From Gammaproteobacteria bacterium (GTDB lineage Bacteria; Pseudomonadota; Gammaproteobacteria; Arenicellales; JAOTYS01), in contig JAOTYS010000045.1 of NCBI GenBank assembly GCA_029861795.1, forward strand, positions 1 through 16,853: 16,853 nucleotides of DNA. The letters are read 5' to 3'. Under the pieces are notes generated by a model, which did no database searches, was not told the origin of the DNA, and saw nothing but the letters and a program-made list of their open reading frames with translations. Shown piece after piece: positions 7,510 to 14,864 of the stretch (within the stretch, counting starts at the first letter, position 1; each line of letters starts with the position of its first letter). Position numbers and translations under genes: made by a program.

Positions 7510-8886
7510 ATGAGCCAACTTTCCAATCAATACGCTACCGCAGATTTGCAGCAACTAGACCGGCAGCATCATCTGCAACCGTTTACCGATTACAAGTCCT
7601 TACACCAAAAAGGTAGCCGCATTATTACCCGCGCTGAAGGGGTGTATCTTTGGGATTCAGATGGCAAAAAAATACTCGATGCAATGGCTGGGCTATGGTG
7701 TGTGAACATTGGCTATGGGCGAAAAGAGTTAGCTGATGTTGCCCATCACCAGATGTTGCAACTTCCCTATTACAACACTTTTTTCCAGACCTCACATCCG
7801 CCCGCGGTGGAGTTATCTAAGCTGCTTTCAGAAGTAACGCCATCTCACTTGAACCACGTGTTCTTAACCAACTCGGGTTCTGAATCCAACGACACGGTAG
7901 TCAGGATGGTGCGGCGTTACTGGGATCTTATGGGACATCCTTCAAAAACGGTAATCATCAGCCGGGAGAACGCCTACCATGGTAGCACTATGGCGGCTGC
8001 CAGTCTTGGCGGTATGAAGCCGATGCACGCCCAAGGTGGCCTGCCGATACCCGACATCGTTCATATTGAACAACCCTACTGGTATGCGTGTGGCGACGAA
8101 TTGTCTGCGGAAGAATTCGGGCTCAAAGCAGCCCAGACACTGGAGCAAAAAATTCACGAACTGGGTATCGATAAAGTCGCTGCGTTCATAGGCGAACCCG
8201 TGCAAGGTGCTGGCGGTGTCATCGTCCCTCCGAATACTTATTGGCCGGAGATACAACGCATCTGTGACCAGTATGACATCCTGCTGGTAGTGGACGAAGT
8301 CATCTGTGGATTTGGTCGAACGGGCAAATGGTTCGGGACGGATTACTACCAGCTCAAACCCGATCTTATGCCTATAGCTAAAGGTTTGTCGTCCGGCTAT
8401 CTTCCCATCGGTGGCGTGATGATCAGTGATGAAGTGTCTAATGTTCTGATCGAAAAAGGTGGAGAGTTCACCCATGGATATACGTACTCTGGCCACCCCG
8501 TCGCCTGCGCCGTTGCTGCCGCAAATATCCGCATTTTGCGCGATGAAAAAATCGTCGAGCATGCCGACAAGGAAACCGCGCCTTACTTGCAAAAGCGCTG
8601 GCGAGAATTGTCCGAACATCCACTGGTTGGTGAAGTGCGCGGACTAGGTCTACTGGGTGCCATTGAACTCGTTAAAAACAAGAAAACACGTGAACGTTTT
8701 ACTACACCTCCAGGCAAGACCGGCGCGCTGTGCCGCGATATCTGTTTTGACAATGGCTTGGTGATGCGGGCGGTCGGAGATTCCATGGTCATTTCACCAC
8801 CGCTCATAATGACCCGCTCGAACATCGATGAACTAATTGAGCTTGCCCATAAGTGCTTGGACATTACCGCGCATAAGCTTAGCTGA
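7510..8886 (+). CDS. spuC: Polyamine (putrescine):pyruvate aminotransferase, class III, SpuC-like
   Basis: 458 residues. This class III PLP aminotransferase closely matches Pseudomonas SpuC, which transfers the amino group of putrescine or other polyamines to pyruvate, giving an aminoaldehyde and alanine. Family features: ILDAMAGLWCVNIGYG near the N terminus, LPYYNTFFQTSHPP, the PLP phosphate site NSGSESND, YHGST, the pyridine-contact Asp in LLVVDEVICGFGRTG, and the Schiff-base Lys291 (codon 8380-8382) in MPIAKGLSSGY. The length is normal and no residue looks damaged. I chose ATG 7510 because GGGGA lies just upstream; the frame is open from TTG 7483 but that start has no ribosome site. The gene stands alone with a long upstream region and its own terminator, so it is probably monocistronic. 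Other omega-transaminases (for example for beta-alanine) are alternatives, but the SpuC resemblance is strong across the whole length. Confidence 0.9.
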   Translation: MSQLSNQYATADLQQLDRQHHLQPFTDYKSLHQKGSRIITRAEGVYLWDSDGKKILDAMAGLWCVNIGYGRKELADVAHHQMLQLPYYNTFFQTSHPPAVELSKLLSEVTPSHLNHVFLTNSGSESNDTVVRMVRRYWDLMGHPSKTVIISRENAYHGSTMAAASLGGMKPMHAQGGLPIPDIVHIEQPYWYACGDELSAEEFGLKAAQTLEQKIHELGIDKVAAFIGEPVQGAGGVIVPPNTYWPEIQRICDQYDILLVVDEVICGFGRTGKWFGTDYYQLKPDLMPIAKGLSSGYLPIGGVMISDEVSNVLIEKGGEFTHGYTYSGHPVACAVAAANIRILRDEKIVEHADKETAPYLQKRWRELSEHPLVGEVRGLGLLGAIELVKNKKTRERFTTPPGKTGALCRDICFDNGLVMRAVGDSMVISPPLIMTRSNIDELIELAHKCLDITAHKLS

Positions 8887-8904
8887 GCTTATGCAGAGTT
8901 TTTT
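8871..8904 (+). terminator. Rho-independent terminator of spuC
   Basis: A perfect 9-bp stem, GCATAAGCT (8871-8879) with AGCTTATGC (8886-8894), and a 6-base loop, is followed by TTTTTT at 8899-8904. The hairpin overlaps the last codons and stop of the spuC-like gene, and lies in the short gap before the convergent LysR gene. It has no T-run for the opposite strand. Confidence 0.85.
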
Positions 8905-8915
8905 CGATTACCCTG

Positions 8916-9878
8916 CTAGCTGGGCGCAGCCTTGCTAAAGTAGTCACGACAGTGTTCGGCGAATGCCTGTGAGCGGCGCGTGAGTCTTGCCCCCCGTACC
9001 CAAGCGAGTGCGATCGGTAAAGGTTTGACTTGTTCTTCTATGGGCACGCCCACCAGTTTTTCCCCACCATAGGTTACATCCTTCGCGGGCCTCAGATTCA
9101 AGATCGAATAGGCGTTGCTGTTCGCCACAATTCCGCGCACCAGCTCGAAGCTCATGGTACGAAATCTTACATTCGGTTCGATCCCGAGGCGCAAAAATAG
9201 CGAGTGGAAGTAGTCCCGACTGTGAGGCAGATCCAGCAACACCATAGGTTCACCTGCGATTTTCTTTAATGACACGGCCTCAGATGACGACATCGGGTGG
9301 GATTTGGACATCAACACATAAGGCGCTATGTGACATAGGTGCTCGGTCTCAATCGCGTCGGATAGCCCAAGATCATACATCAGGGCCACCTCACTAGCTC
9401 CGGAAATCAACGAGTCCCGCAGTGTATCCATCGCGCCCTCAACAATATGCACCTCTACCCTTGGATGGGTTTCGCTGAATCCCCGTAAGATTTGCGGCAG
9501 GTAAAACGGTGATAATGTGACGAAACAGCCAACGGTCAGCGGCCCCTCAAGTGCCCCACCGAGCGAGCGGGCGTGCATACTCAACTCATCGGCATGTGCC
9601 AGCAGGCGTTGGGCTTCGCTGAGAAAACTGCGACCAGCAGAGGTCAGAGACACCCCTTTGGCGTGGTGACGTAGCAGGAGCTGCACCCCGAATTGGTCTT
9701 CCAGATTCCCAATAGCTGCGGACACAGCAGGTTGAGATATATGCAAGTCCTGGGCGGCCGTGGACACGTTCTGACGTTCCGCCACGGCAACGAAGTATCG
9801 AAGTTGCTTGAGAGTATAAATTTTTTCGATCTTATATAATATAAAACAATATTTTACAAATAATGTAATCACCACCAC
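8916..9878 (-). CDS. LysR-family transcriptional regulator
   Basis: This is a LysR-type regulator: an N-terminal winged helix-turn-helix (TLKQLRYFVAVAE, then STAAQDLHISQPAVSAAIGNLE, then LLLRHHAKGVSLTSAG) and a C-terminal periplasmic-binding-like effector domain starting near GPLTVGCFVTLSPFYLP. It is divergent from the flavin reductase gene, 39 bases away, so it most likely controls the oxygenase operon. The start is uncertain. The open frame begins at GTG codons at 9878, 9875 or 9872, with a GAGG site just upstream, and adds about 19 AT-encoded hydrophobic residues before the normal LysR beginning. There is no ATG, GTG or TTG nearer the expected start; an ATT at 9821-9819 would give a family-typical 301 residues. 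The extension region contains two palindromes of LysR-box form, so it may be promoter rather than coding. Confidence 0.9.
   Translation of the reverse strand: MVVITLFVKYCFILYKIEKIYTLKQLRYFVAVAERQNVSTAAQDLHISQPAVSAAIGNLEDQFGVQLLLRHHAKGVSLTSAGRSFLSEAQRLLAHADELSMHARSLGGALEGPLTVGCFVTLSPFYLPQILRGFSETHPRVEVHIVEGAMDTLRDSLISGASEVALMYDLGLSDAIETEHLCHIAPYVLMSKSHPMSSSEAVSLKKIAGEPMVLLDLPHSRDYFHSLFLRLGIEPNVRFRTMSFELVRGIVANSNAYSILNLRPAKDVTYGGEKLVGVPIEEQVKPLPIALAWVRGARLTRRSQAFAEHCRDYFSKAAPS
9832..9862. promoter_or_regulatory. Two AT-rich T-N11-A palindromes between LysR gene and oxygenase operon
   Basis: TTATATAATATAA (9832-9844) and TATTTTACAAATA (9850-9862) are both 13-bp imperfect-centre palindromes of the T-N11-A form typical of LysR-type operators. 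Their centres are 18 bases apart. On the - strand TTGTAA and TATAAG stand 17 bases apart, a possible sigma-70 promoter for the regulator; TATAAT occurs on the + strand at 9835-9840. High AT content makes chance palindromes possible. Confidence 0.45.
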
Positions 9879-9917
9879 AATGCCGCCTCATCGATTTGTC
9901 CACTCGGAGACCCACAC

Positions 9918-10487
9918 ATGACCGCCATGATAAGCAACGTAGAGACTATGAATCGCGTCACGCCGTCTTACATGTGTAGCCCTGAGTCCATCAGCCACAC
10001 TACGCCCCGCGAGGACTTCACGGCTGCCATGGCTCATGCCGTAACAGGGGTGAACATCGTCACTACCGCTGGCCCAGCAGGACGCTTTGGCGTGACGGTG
10101 AGCGCGGTCAGTTCGGTATCGGCCGACCGACCCACCGTGCTGGCATGTATCCATAACCAAAGCCCGGCCTGCCGGGCAGTTCAAAAGAACGGTGTGTTTT
10201 GCATAAACGTCTTAAGTGCGGCCCAGCACCACCTCTCCGATGTATTTGCCGGTCGGGAAAATTCTCGTTACGACGACAAGTTCGAGTGCGGCGATTGGGC
10301 GCTGCGAACTACTGGGGCGCCGACGCTTGAAGACGCACTAGCCACATTTGATTGCCGCGTTGATGCAGTCCACAAGGTAGGCTCACACTATGTATTTATC
10401 GGCATGGTGGTTGACACCGCGCGCTGCGATGGAATACCGCTACTATATTCCAGCAGGACTTACGGAAGACCTCAGTTGCTTTCATGA
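9918..10487 (+). CDS. Flavin reductase (HpaC/DIM6-NTAB-like), reductase component of a two-component monooxygenase
   Basis: 189 residues, of the flavin-reductase-like split-barrel family, which uses NAD(P)H to reduce FMN or FAD and pass it to a partner monooxygenase. Family features include FTAAMAHAVTGVNIVTT (about 34-50), FGVTVSAVSSVSADRP (the GxTxSSxxSxSxxPP-type flavin motif, about 57-72), CRAVQKNGVFCINVLSA (about 84-100) and a C-terminal GSHYVFIGMV strand. The first 33 residues are an extra N-terminal segment compared with shorter relatives. ATG 9918 has CGGAGA about 9 bases upstream. It is the first gene of a tight operon (7 bases to the next gene), which carries an HpaB-type monooxygenase, its expected partner. 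Whether it prefers FMN or FAD cannot be read. Confidence 0.87.
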   Translation: MTAMISNVETMNRVTPSYMCSPESISHTTPREDFTAAMAHAVTGVNIVTTAGPAGRFGVTVSAVSSVSADRPTVLACIHNQSPACRAVQKNGVFCINVLSAAQHHLSDVFAGRENSRYDDKFECGDWALRTTGAPTLEDALATFDCRVDAVHKVGSHYVFIGMVVDTARCDGIPLLYSSRTYGRPQLLS

Positions 10488-10494
10488 CCCTGTA

Positions 10495-11370
10495 ATGGAC
10501 GAATCGAACCTGCGACAGCTGAGCTCACAGCAGTACGCCGCCTTCTGGCGCGACGGATATCTGGTCGCTCCAAAAGCAGTCTCGGAGACCATGCTTAACC
10601 AACTACGCGAGCTACTGGCACAGTGGACTGAGGACAGTCGCAGCCATCCGAGCTCATACGGGGAGACCATAGACGGCAGACCGCGCTTCGACGTTGCGCC
10701 TTGCCACAGCGCCGACGCGCCCGCACTGCGTCGCGTGGACAACCCGTCGGAGATTGACGGGCGATTCGCCGCCGCATGCTTTGACAGCGCTATGGTGGAT
10801 ATGGCCGCAGATCTTATTGGCCCGGACCTAAAGTTTCATCATTCGAAAATAAATCTAAAGCTTCCGCGGACGGAAACACGTGTCGACTATCATCAAGATT
10901 TCTCCTACACGCCTCATACGAACGATCACGTGGTCACCGCACTATTGATGTTGGATGACATGAGCGAAGATAACGGGTGTCTGATGGTGGTGCCCGGCTC
11001 ACATTGTGAGGGACAACAAACCTTGTGGCAGGGTGACCGATTCACCGGTAAAGTAAACACTGAAACGACCAACGATGCACTGCGGCGAGCCGTGGCCATT
11101 ACCGGGTCCGCAGGAAGCGTGTGTCTAATGCACTCTAAACTACTGCATGGCTCTGAACCCAATCGAGGACTGCATCAACGGGCACTAATGATTGCGGTGT
11201 ACTCGGCGGCAGATGCTGTGCCCATCGCAAAGTCTCCGTTGCCAAACCAATTCGAGGGACGGATTGTAAGAGGAAGACCTACTAGGATGGTTCGTCTCGA
11301 TTCCGGAGTGATAGAGCTACCGGCGAATTATCGCGCTGCATCGTTTTTTGAAGTTCAAGAAAGTAATTAA
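10495..11370 (+). CDS. Phytanoyl-CoA dioxygenase (PhyH) family Fe(II)/2-oxoglutarate oxygenase
   Basis: 291 residues from ATG 10495; the frame is open further upstream but would overlap the flavin reductase by about 100 bases. The fold is the PhyH-type double-stranded beta helix, with the iron facial triad as His133 and Asp135 (DYHQDFSY) and His218 (LLHGSEPN), and the 2-oxoglutarate Arg at 229 (QRALMIAVYS). Other family marks are GYLVAPKAVS near the N terminus and NGCLMVVPGSH. It should hydroxylate or otherwise oxidise a small molecule, using O2 and 2-oxoglutarate. The substrate is unknown; ectoine hydroxylase and halogenase relatives share this fold, but the Asp argues against a halogenase. 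There is no clear ribosome site; it begins 7 bases after the reductase stop, so translational coupling is likely. Confidence 0.86.
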   Translation: MDESNLRQLSSQQYAAFWRDGYLVAPKAVSETMLNQLRELLAQWTEDSRSHPSSYGETIDGRPRFDVAPCHSADAPALRRVDNPSEIDGRFAAACFDSAMVDMAADLIGPDLKFHHSKINLKLPRTETRVDYHQDFSYTPHTNDHVVTALLMLDDMSEDNGCLMVVPGSHCEGQQTLWQGDRFTGKVNTETTNDALRRAVAITGSAGSVCLMHSKLLHGSEPNRGLHQRALMIAVYSAADAVPIAKSPLPNQFEGRIVRGRPTRMVRLDSGVIELPANYRAASFFEVQESN

Positions 11371-11402
11371 CTCTCGCGTACGACTTCCAAGGGGAACAAG
11401 TA

Positions 11403-12884
11403 ATGATCCGCACAGGCAAAGAATATATTGAATCAATTCGCGACGATCGTGAAGTATGGATTGATGGTAAGCGCGTTGAGGATGTGCCCGCTCACCCTTC
11501 CTTCAAACCACTGGTGGACGTACGCGCACGCATTTACGATATGGCGCACGAAGAACAATACCGTGACATCATGTCATATGTAGATGAAGAGTCCGGCGAA
11601 CGTAATGCCATCGCCTTGCGCTTACCGTTTGAGCAGCAAGATTGGCACGACAAGCGACGCGCCGTCGACACGGTTATGGACGACATCGGTGGGGTAGTTA
11701 TACGTGTAGGTGACGAAACCGTGGGTGAGATGTGGTCGCTATACGACGGTAGCGATGTGCTTTCCGAGATCGATCCACGTTTTGCAGAAAACATAGAAAA
11801 ACACATCCATGTTGCACTGAAGCAAGATCCGTTCCACGTATCCGCCAACACAGATCCGAAAGGCGATCGCTCCAAGCCTCCCCAGGAGCAGGATCCCGAC
11901 ATGTTGCTCCATGTCGTCAAGGAGACCGACGCAGGCATTGTATTACGCGGTGCGAAATACGAAACAGCCGCCGCGTACTCCGACCAGGCCTTTGTGAAAC
12001 CCACTATTGCTAACTGGGGCAACGACAAGCTGTCCGACTATGCCGTCGGTTGTATCGCCCAAATGAACGCCAAAGGCATGAAGCATATCTGTCGAACTGG
12101 TTTTACCGGTCGCGCACCAAAAGAAGACTACCCATTAGCTAACCGCTTTGACGAAGTGGATACGTTGATCATATTCGATGACGTATTGATTCCCTGGGAA
12201 GACGTGCTGTTCTACCAACACACCCATGCGGCTAGCTTTATCCGCGCTACGTTACATCGATACAGTGCCTTCCCGTTCGTGCAGCGCATCCTCAAAACCG
12301 CCGACATGATGATCGGCGCGGCGCTATTCAACGTCAAACAAACTGGCCTCGATAAACAACAGGCAGTCCGAGAAAAGCTTGCGGCCCTTGCGTGTTATCG
12401 GGAGGGAATTAATGCGCACCTCACCGCGTCCATTGCGATGGCTGAACGTAGCCCCAAGGGCTTGCTTATGCCAAACCAATCATTGCTATACACCGGCCGT
12501 GTGCTTGCGTGCACCAAGCTCCCAGAGATGATGCATCTGACCAGAGAGCTGTGCGGCGGGCAGATTTGCATTACCCCGGATCTCGCCACCTTCCAAGCCC
12601 CCGACACCAAGCCATGGATGACCAAGTATTACAGCATTAATGAGAACTGGGTTGCTGAGGACCGCCGTAAATTGCTCGCCTTTGCCAGAGATCTGGTGAA
12701 TTCCGATTATGCCGGCCACCGCGTGACATTCAATTTATTCGCTCAGTCGCCGCCGTTCGCTCACCTCAATGCGGTATACAACAACTTCGATTTCTCTGGA
12801 CCGCTGGAATTCGTCAAGAAAGCAGCGGGATTGTCGGATCAAGTAATGGCAAAACCCGCCAGCAACAAAGAGAAGGCGGCATGA
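11403..12884 (+). CDS. HpaB-type flavin-dependent monooxygenase (4-hydroxyphenylacetate 3-hydroxylase family), large component
   Basis: 493 residues, normal length for the HpaB family, in which an acyl-CoA-dehydrogenase-like fold binds reduced flavin and hydroxylates a phenol-type substrate. The start MIRTGKEYIESIRDDREVWI is typical of the family (TG..Y..SL.D.R.VW..G). Further matches are the DDVLIPWEDVLFY segment (about 259-271), and the C-terminal MMHLTRELCGGQICITPD. The related 4-hydroxybutyryl-CoA dehydratase is unlikely, because its iron-sulfur Cys cluster (two Cys near residue 100 plus a His and Cys near 292-299) is not present. A strong AAGGGGA site precedes ATG 11403. The adjacent flavin reductase is the expected partner, and the gene ends overlapping the RidA-like gene by 4 bases. 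The true substrate is not known; no other homoprotocatechuate pathway genes are in the window, so 4-hydroxyphenylacetate itself is doubtful. Confidence 0.88.
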   Translation: MIRTGKEYIESIRDDREVWIDGKRVEDVPAHPSFKPLVDVRARIYDMAHEEQYRDIMSYVDEESGERNAIALRLPFEQQDWHDKRRAVDTVMDDIGGVVIRVGDETVGEMWSLYDGSDVLSEIDPRFAENIEKHIHVALKQDPFHVSANTDPKGDRSKPPQEQDPDMLLHVVKETDAGIVLRGAKYETAAAYSDQAFVKPTIANWGNDKLSDYAVGCIAQMNAKGMKHICRTGFTGRAPKEDYPLANRFDEVDTLIIFDDVLIPWEDVLFYQHTHAASFIRATLHRYSAFPFVQRILKTADMMIGAALFNVKQTGLDKQQAVREKLAALACYREGINAHLTASIAMAERSPKGLLMPNQSLLYTGRVLACTKLPEMMHLTRELCGGQICITPDLATFQAPDTKPWMTKYYSINENWVAEDRRKLLAFARDLVNSDYAGHRVTFNLFAQSPPFAHLNAVYNNFDFSGPLEFVKKAAGLSDQVMAKPASNKEKAA

Positions 12885-13291
12885 CGCACACCAGGCTTCG
12901 CAAATTCAATACCAAGGATACTTATCCTGATCAGGACTTGGATAACGACCTGTGCCAGGTCGTGCGTGCAGGGAATATGATCTTCTTGCGAGGTCAGGTC
13001 GGCAGTGATTTCGAGGGAACCATTGTCGGTGTCGGCGATCCCGCAGCACAAGCTGATCAGGCCATGAAGAATGTGAAGCAACTACTAGAGGAAGCCGGTA
13101 GCAAACTCGACGACATTTGCAAGATCACCATCTACCTGACCGATCGGGCCTATCGGGAACCGGTTTACCGCACCATTGGCAAATGGCTAAAAGGCGTGTT
13201 CCCCGTCTCCACCGGGGTGATAGTCGACGGCCTGGCCAAGCCAGAATGGGTCATGGAGATCGACGTTATTGCGGTGATGCCTGGACAATAA
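12881..13291 (+). CDS. RidA/YjgF/UK114-family protein lacking the usual catalytic Arg
   Basis: 136 residues, the full length of a RidA-family monomer (normally a trimer). Family features are VVRAGNMIFLRGQVGSDFEG (about 27-46), DPAAQADQAMKNVKQLLEEAG (about 53-73), ICKITIYLTD (about 79-88) and WVMEIDVIAV (about 123-132). Classical RidA enzymes hydrolyse reactive 2-aminoacrylate or other enamines/imines with an Arg in the VARLPKDV-type motif; here that position is Gly117 (VIVDGLAKPEW), so typical deaminase activity is not expected. Catabolic members such as RutC act with monooxygenases on unstable intermediates, which is a plausible role here. The ATG is inside the ATGA overlap with the monooxygenase stop, with GAGAAGG upstream, so the two are translationally coupled. 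It is the last gene of the operon. No clear terminator follows in the 115-base gap to the convergent amidase. Confidence 0.88.
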   Translation: MTHTRLRKFNTKDTYPDQDLDNDLCQVVRAGNMIFLRGQVGSDFEGTIVGVGDPAAQADQAMKNVKQLLEEAGSKLDDICKITIYLTDRAYREPVYRTIGKWLKGVFPVSTGVIVDGLAKPEWVMEIDVIAVMPGQ

Positions 13292-13406
13292 AAAGACCGT
13301 ATGACCGTACTAATCATAATGAGACCCGCCGGTCGCAATATTTTTCAGAATCCGCCGGCGACAATGTGGGACCTTCTCATGCAATCCTGTGGACGTCGGT
13401 CTTCCC

Positions 13407-14810
13407 CTAAAGAACGCTAAGATCCGGTAATTCGATTGATCGCGTGGACTCAAATGCGCGGCTCGCGCGCAGTACGAGTGCATCGTTGTGATTCGGCCCC
13501 ACGATCTGCAATCCAACTGGCAATCCAGCTTTAGTCCGCCCACAAGGAACCGACGCCGCCGGTTGTTGCGTGAGGTTAAACGGGAAGGTAAACGGCGTCC
13601 AAGTGGGCCAGCGCTGTTCCTTCATGGCATCTGGCACTTCCTGTCCCGCGGTAAAAGCTGGGATGGGAAGCGTCGGGGTAAGTAACAAATCATAATCCTG
13701 GTGAAAGCGCTTCATGTACTGGCCTAGGGCACCACGCTCATTCACCGCCTGCATGTAATCTGCTAGGGCGATCGACTCACCTTGCGCAACCACTTCCTGC
13801 AGACCCGGATCTAACTTCGCGCGTTGCTCCGGCGTGAAGGGGTGCACTAAGTTGGCTGCCCCGGCAAACCAATGCTTGGTGAAGCAATCCCAAGGATTGG
13901 GGAAGCCTGGATTGACTTCCTCTACATCGGCTCCAAGCTCCGAAAAAACCTGGGCCGCGTCTGCCACAATTTCTGCGACCTCTCGGTCCACCGATACGTA
14001 ACCCAGGTCCGGACTGAACGCCATGCGTAACCCTTTCACACCTTGTTCCAGGCCGATTCGGTAATCGCGCGCCTCATAGGGCAGCGCGTGCCAATCCCGA
14101 TCATCAGGTTCTGCGATTACCGTGAGCATCAGCGCTGCATCTGTCACCGTACGGGTCATCGGCCCAACGTGCGCGACCGTGCCAAAGGGACTGAGCGGTG
14201 CCGCTGGAACGCGACCAAAGGAAGGCTTAATGCCATAAACACCGGTAAAGCCGCTAGGAATACGGATTGATCCACCGCCATCGGTGCCAATGGCGAGCGC
14301 TCCCATTCCCGTTGCGATGGCCGACGCCGAGCCACCGCTACTACCGCCCGGGGTGACATCAGGATTCCATGGATTTCTGGTAATGCCGGTGAGCGGACTG
14401 TCGGTCACGCCTTTCCAACCGAACTCGGGCGTGGTGGTCTTTCCCAAAAACACCGCGCCGTGCTCCCGCAAACGTGCGACACATGGGGCATCCTCATCCC
14501 AAGACTGGTCCCTGGAGATCGTAAGCGAACCCCTAAGCGTGGGCCATCCCTTGGTGAGTATCAGGTCTTTAATGGCGCTCGGCACACCATCCAACAAGCC
14601 GGTTGGTTGACCCTTGTGCCAACGAGCTTCTGATGCCTTTGCCGCTGCCAGCGCAGCATCTGAGTCCACCAAACAAAAGCCATTCAACCTTTGATCCAAG
14701 CTAGCAATGCGATCAAGCGTCGCCTGAGTCACCTCCACCGGCGATAACTTCTTCATCCGGTAAAGGCTAAGCAGTTCGTTTGCAGACAACAGTGTTACAT
14801 CGTCAGCCAT
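13407..14810 (-). CDS. Amidase (amidase-signature family), downstream copy
   Basis: 467 residues. This amidase-signature enzyme hydrolyses a C-N amide bond. The Ser-cisSer-Lys triad is complete: Lys81 in SAIKDL, Ser157 in TPGGSSGGS and Ser181 in GTDGGGSIRIP; the 24-residue spacing between the two Ser is that of the family (as in FAAH). Start ATG 14810 has a weak ribosome site. It lies 54 bases downstream of a second amidase on the same strand, so the pair probably forms one transcript. GatA (a subunit of the tRNA amidotransferase) is unlikely because no GatB or GatC is adjacent. The substrate cannot be assigned; arylamides, short amides, or an acyl-amine are all possible. It converges on the oxygenase operon. 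Confidence 0.9.
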   Translation of the reverse strand: MADDVTLLSANELLSLYRMKKLSPVEVTQATLDRIASLDQRLNGFCLVDSDAALAAAKASEARWHKGQPTGLLDGVPSAIKDLILTKGWPTLRGSLTISRDQSWDEDAPCVARLREHGAVFLGKTTTPEFGWKGVTDSPLTGITRNPWNPDVTPGGSSGGSASAIATGMGALAIGTDGGGSIRIPSGFTGVYGIKPSFGRVPAAPLSPFGTVAHVGPMTRTVTDAALMLTVIAEPDDRDWHALPYEARDYRIGLEQGVKGLRMAFSPDLGYVSVDREVAEIVADAAQVFSELGADVEEVNPGFPNPWDCFTKHWFAGAANLVHPFTPEQRAKLDPGLQEVVAQGESIALADYMQAVNERGALGQYMKRFHQDYDLLLTPTLPIPAFTAGQEVPDAMKEQRWPTWTPFTFPFNLTQQPAASVPCGRTKAGLPVGLQIVGPNHNDALVLRASRAFESTRSIELPDLSVL

Positions 14811-14864
14811 ATTGTCGTTCAGTGTCGCGAGCGGGTCCTCACAGGCGCATTATCCTATAAGTAG

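Noticed and set aside
7942..8619. Open frame of 225 codons on the - strand
   Set aside because: It is entirely antisense to the well-supported spuC-like gene and matches no family I recognise.
11534..12028. Open frame of 164 codons on the - strand
   Set aside because: Antisense to the HpaB-type gene, Ser-rich, no recognisable domain.
11403..12884. 4-hydroxybutyryl-CoA dehydratase as an identity for the HpaB-type protein
   Set aside because: The Cys and His that hold the iron-sulfur cluster in that enzyme are missing, and a flavin reductase is present in the operon.
13298..13362. Short repeats (GACCGTA twice; CCGCCGG twice) after the RidA-like gene as a possible terminator
   Set aside because: Only a 5-bp stem (GTCGC / GCGAC) can be drawn and there is no T-run after it.
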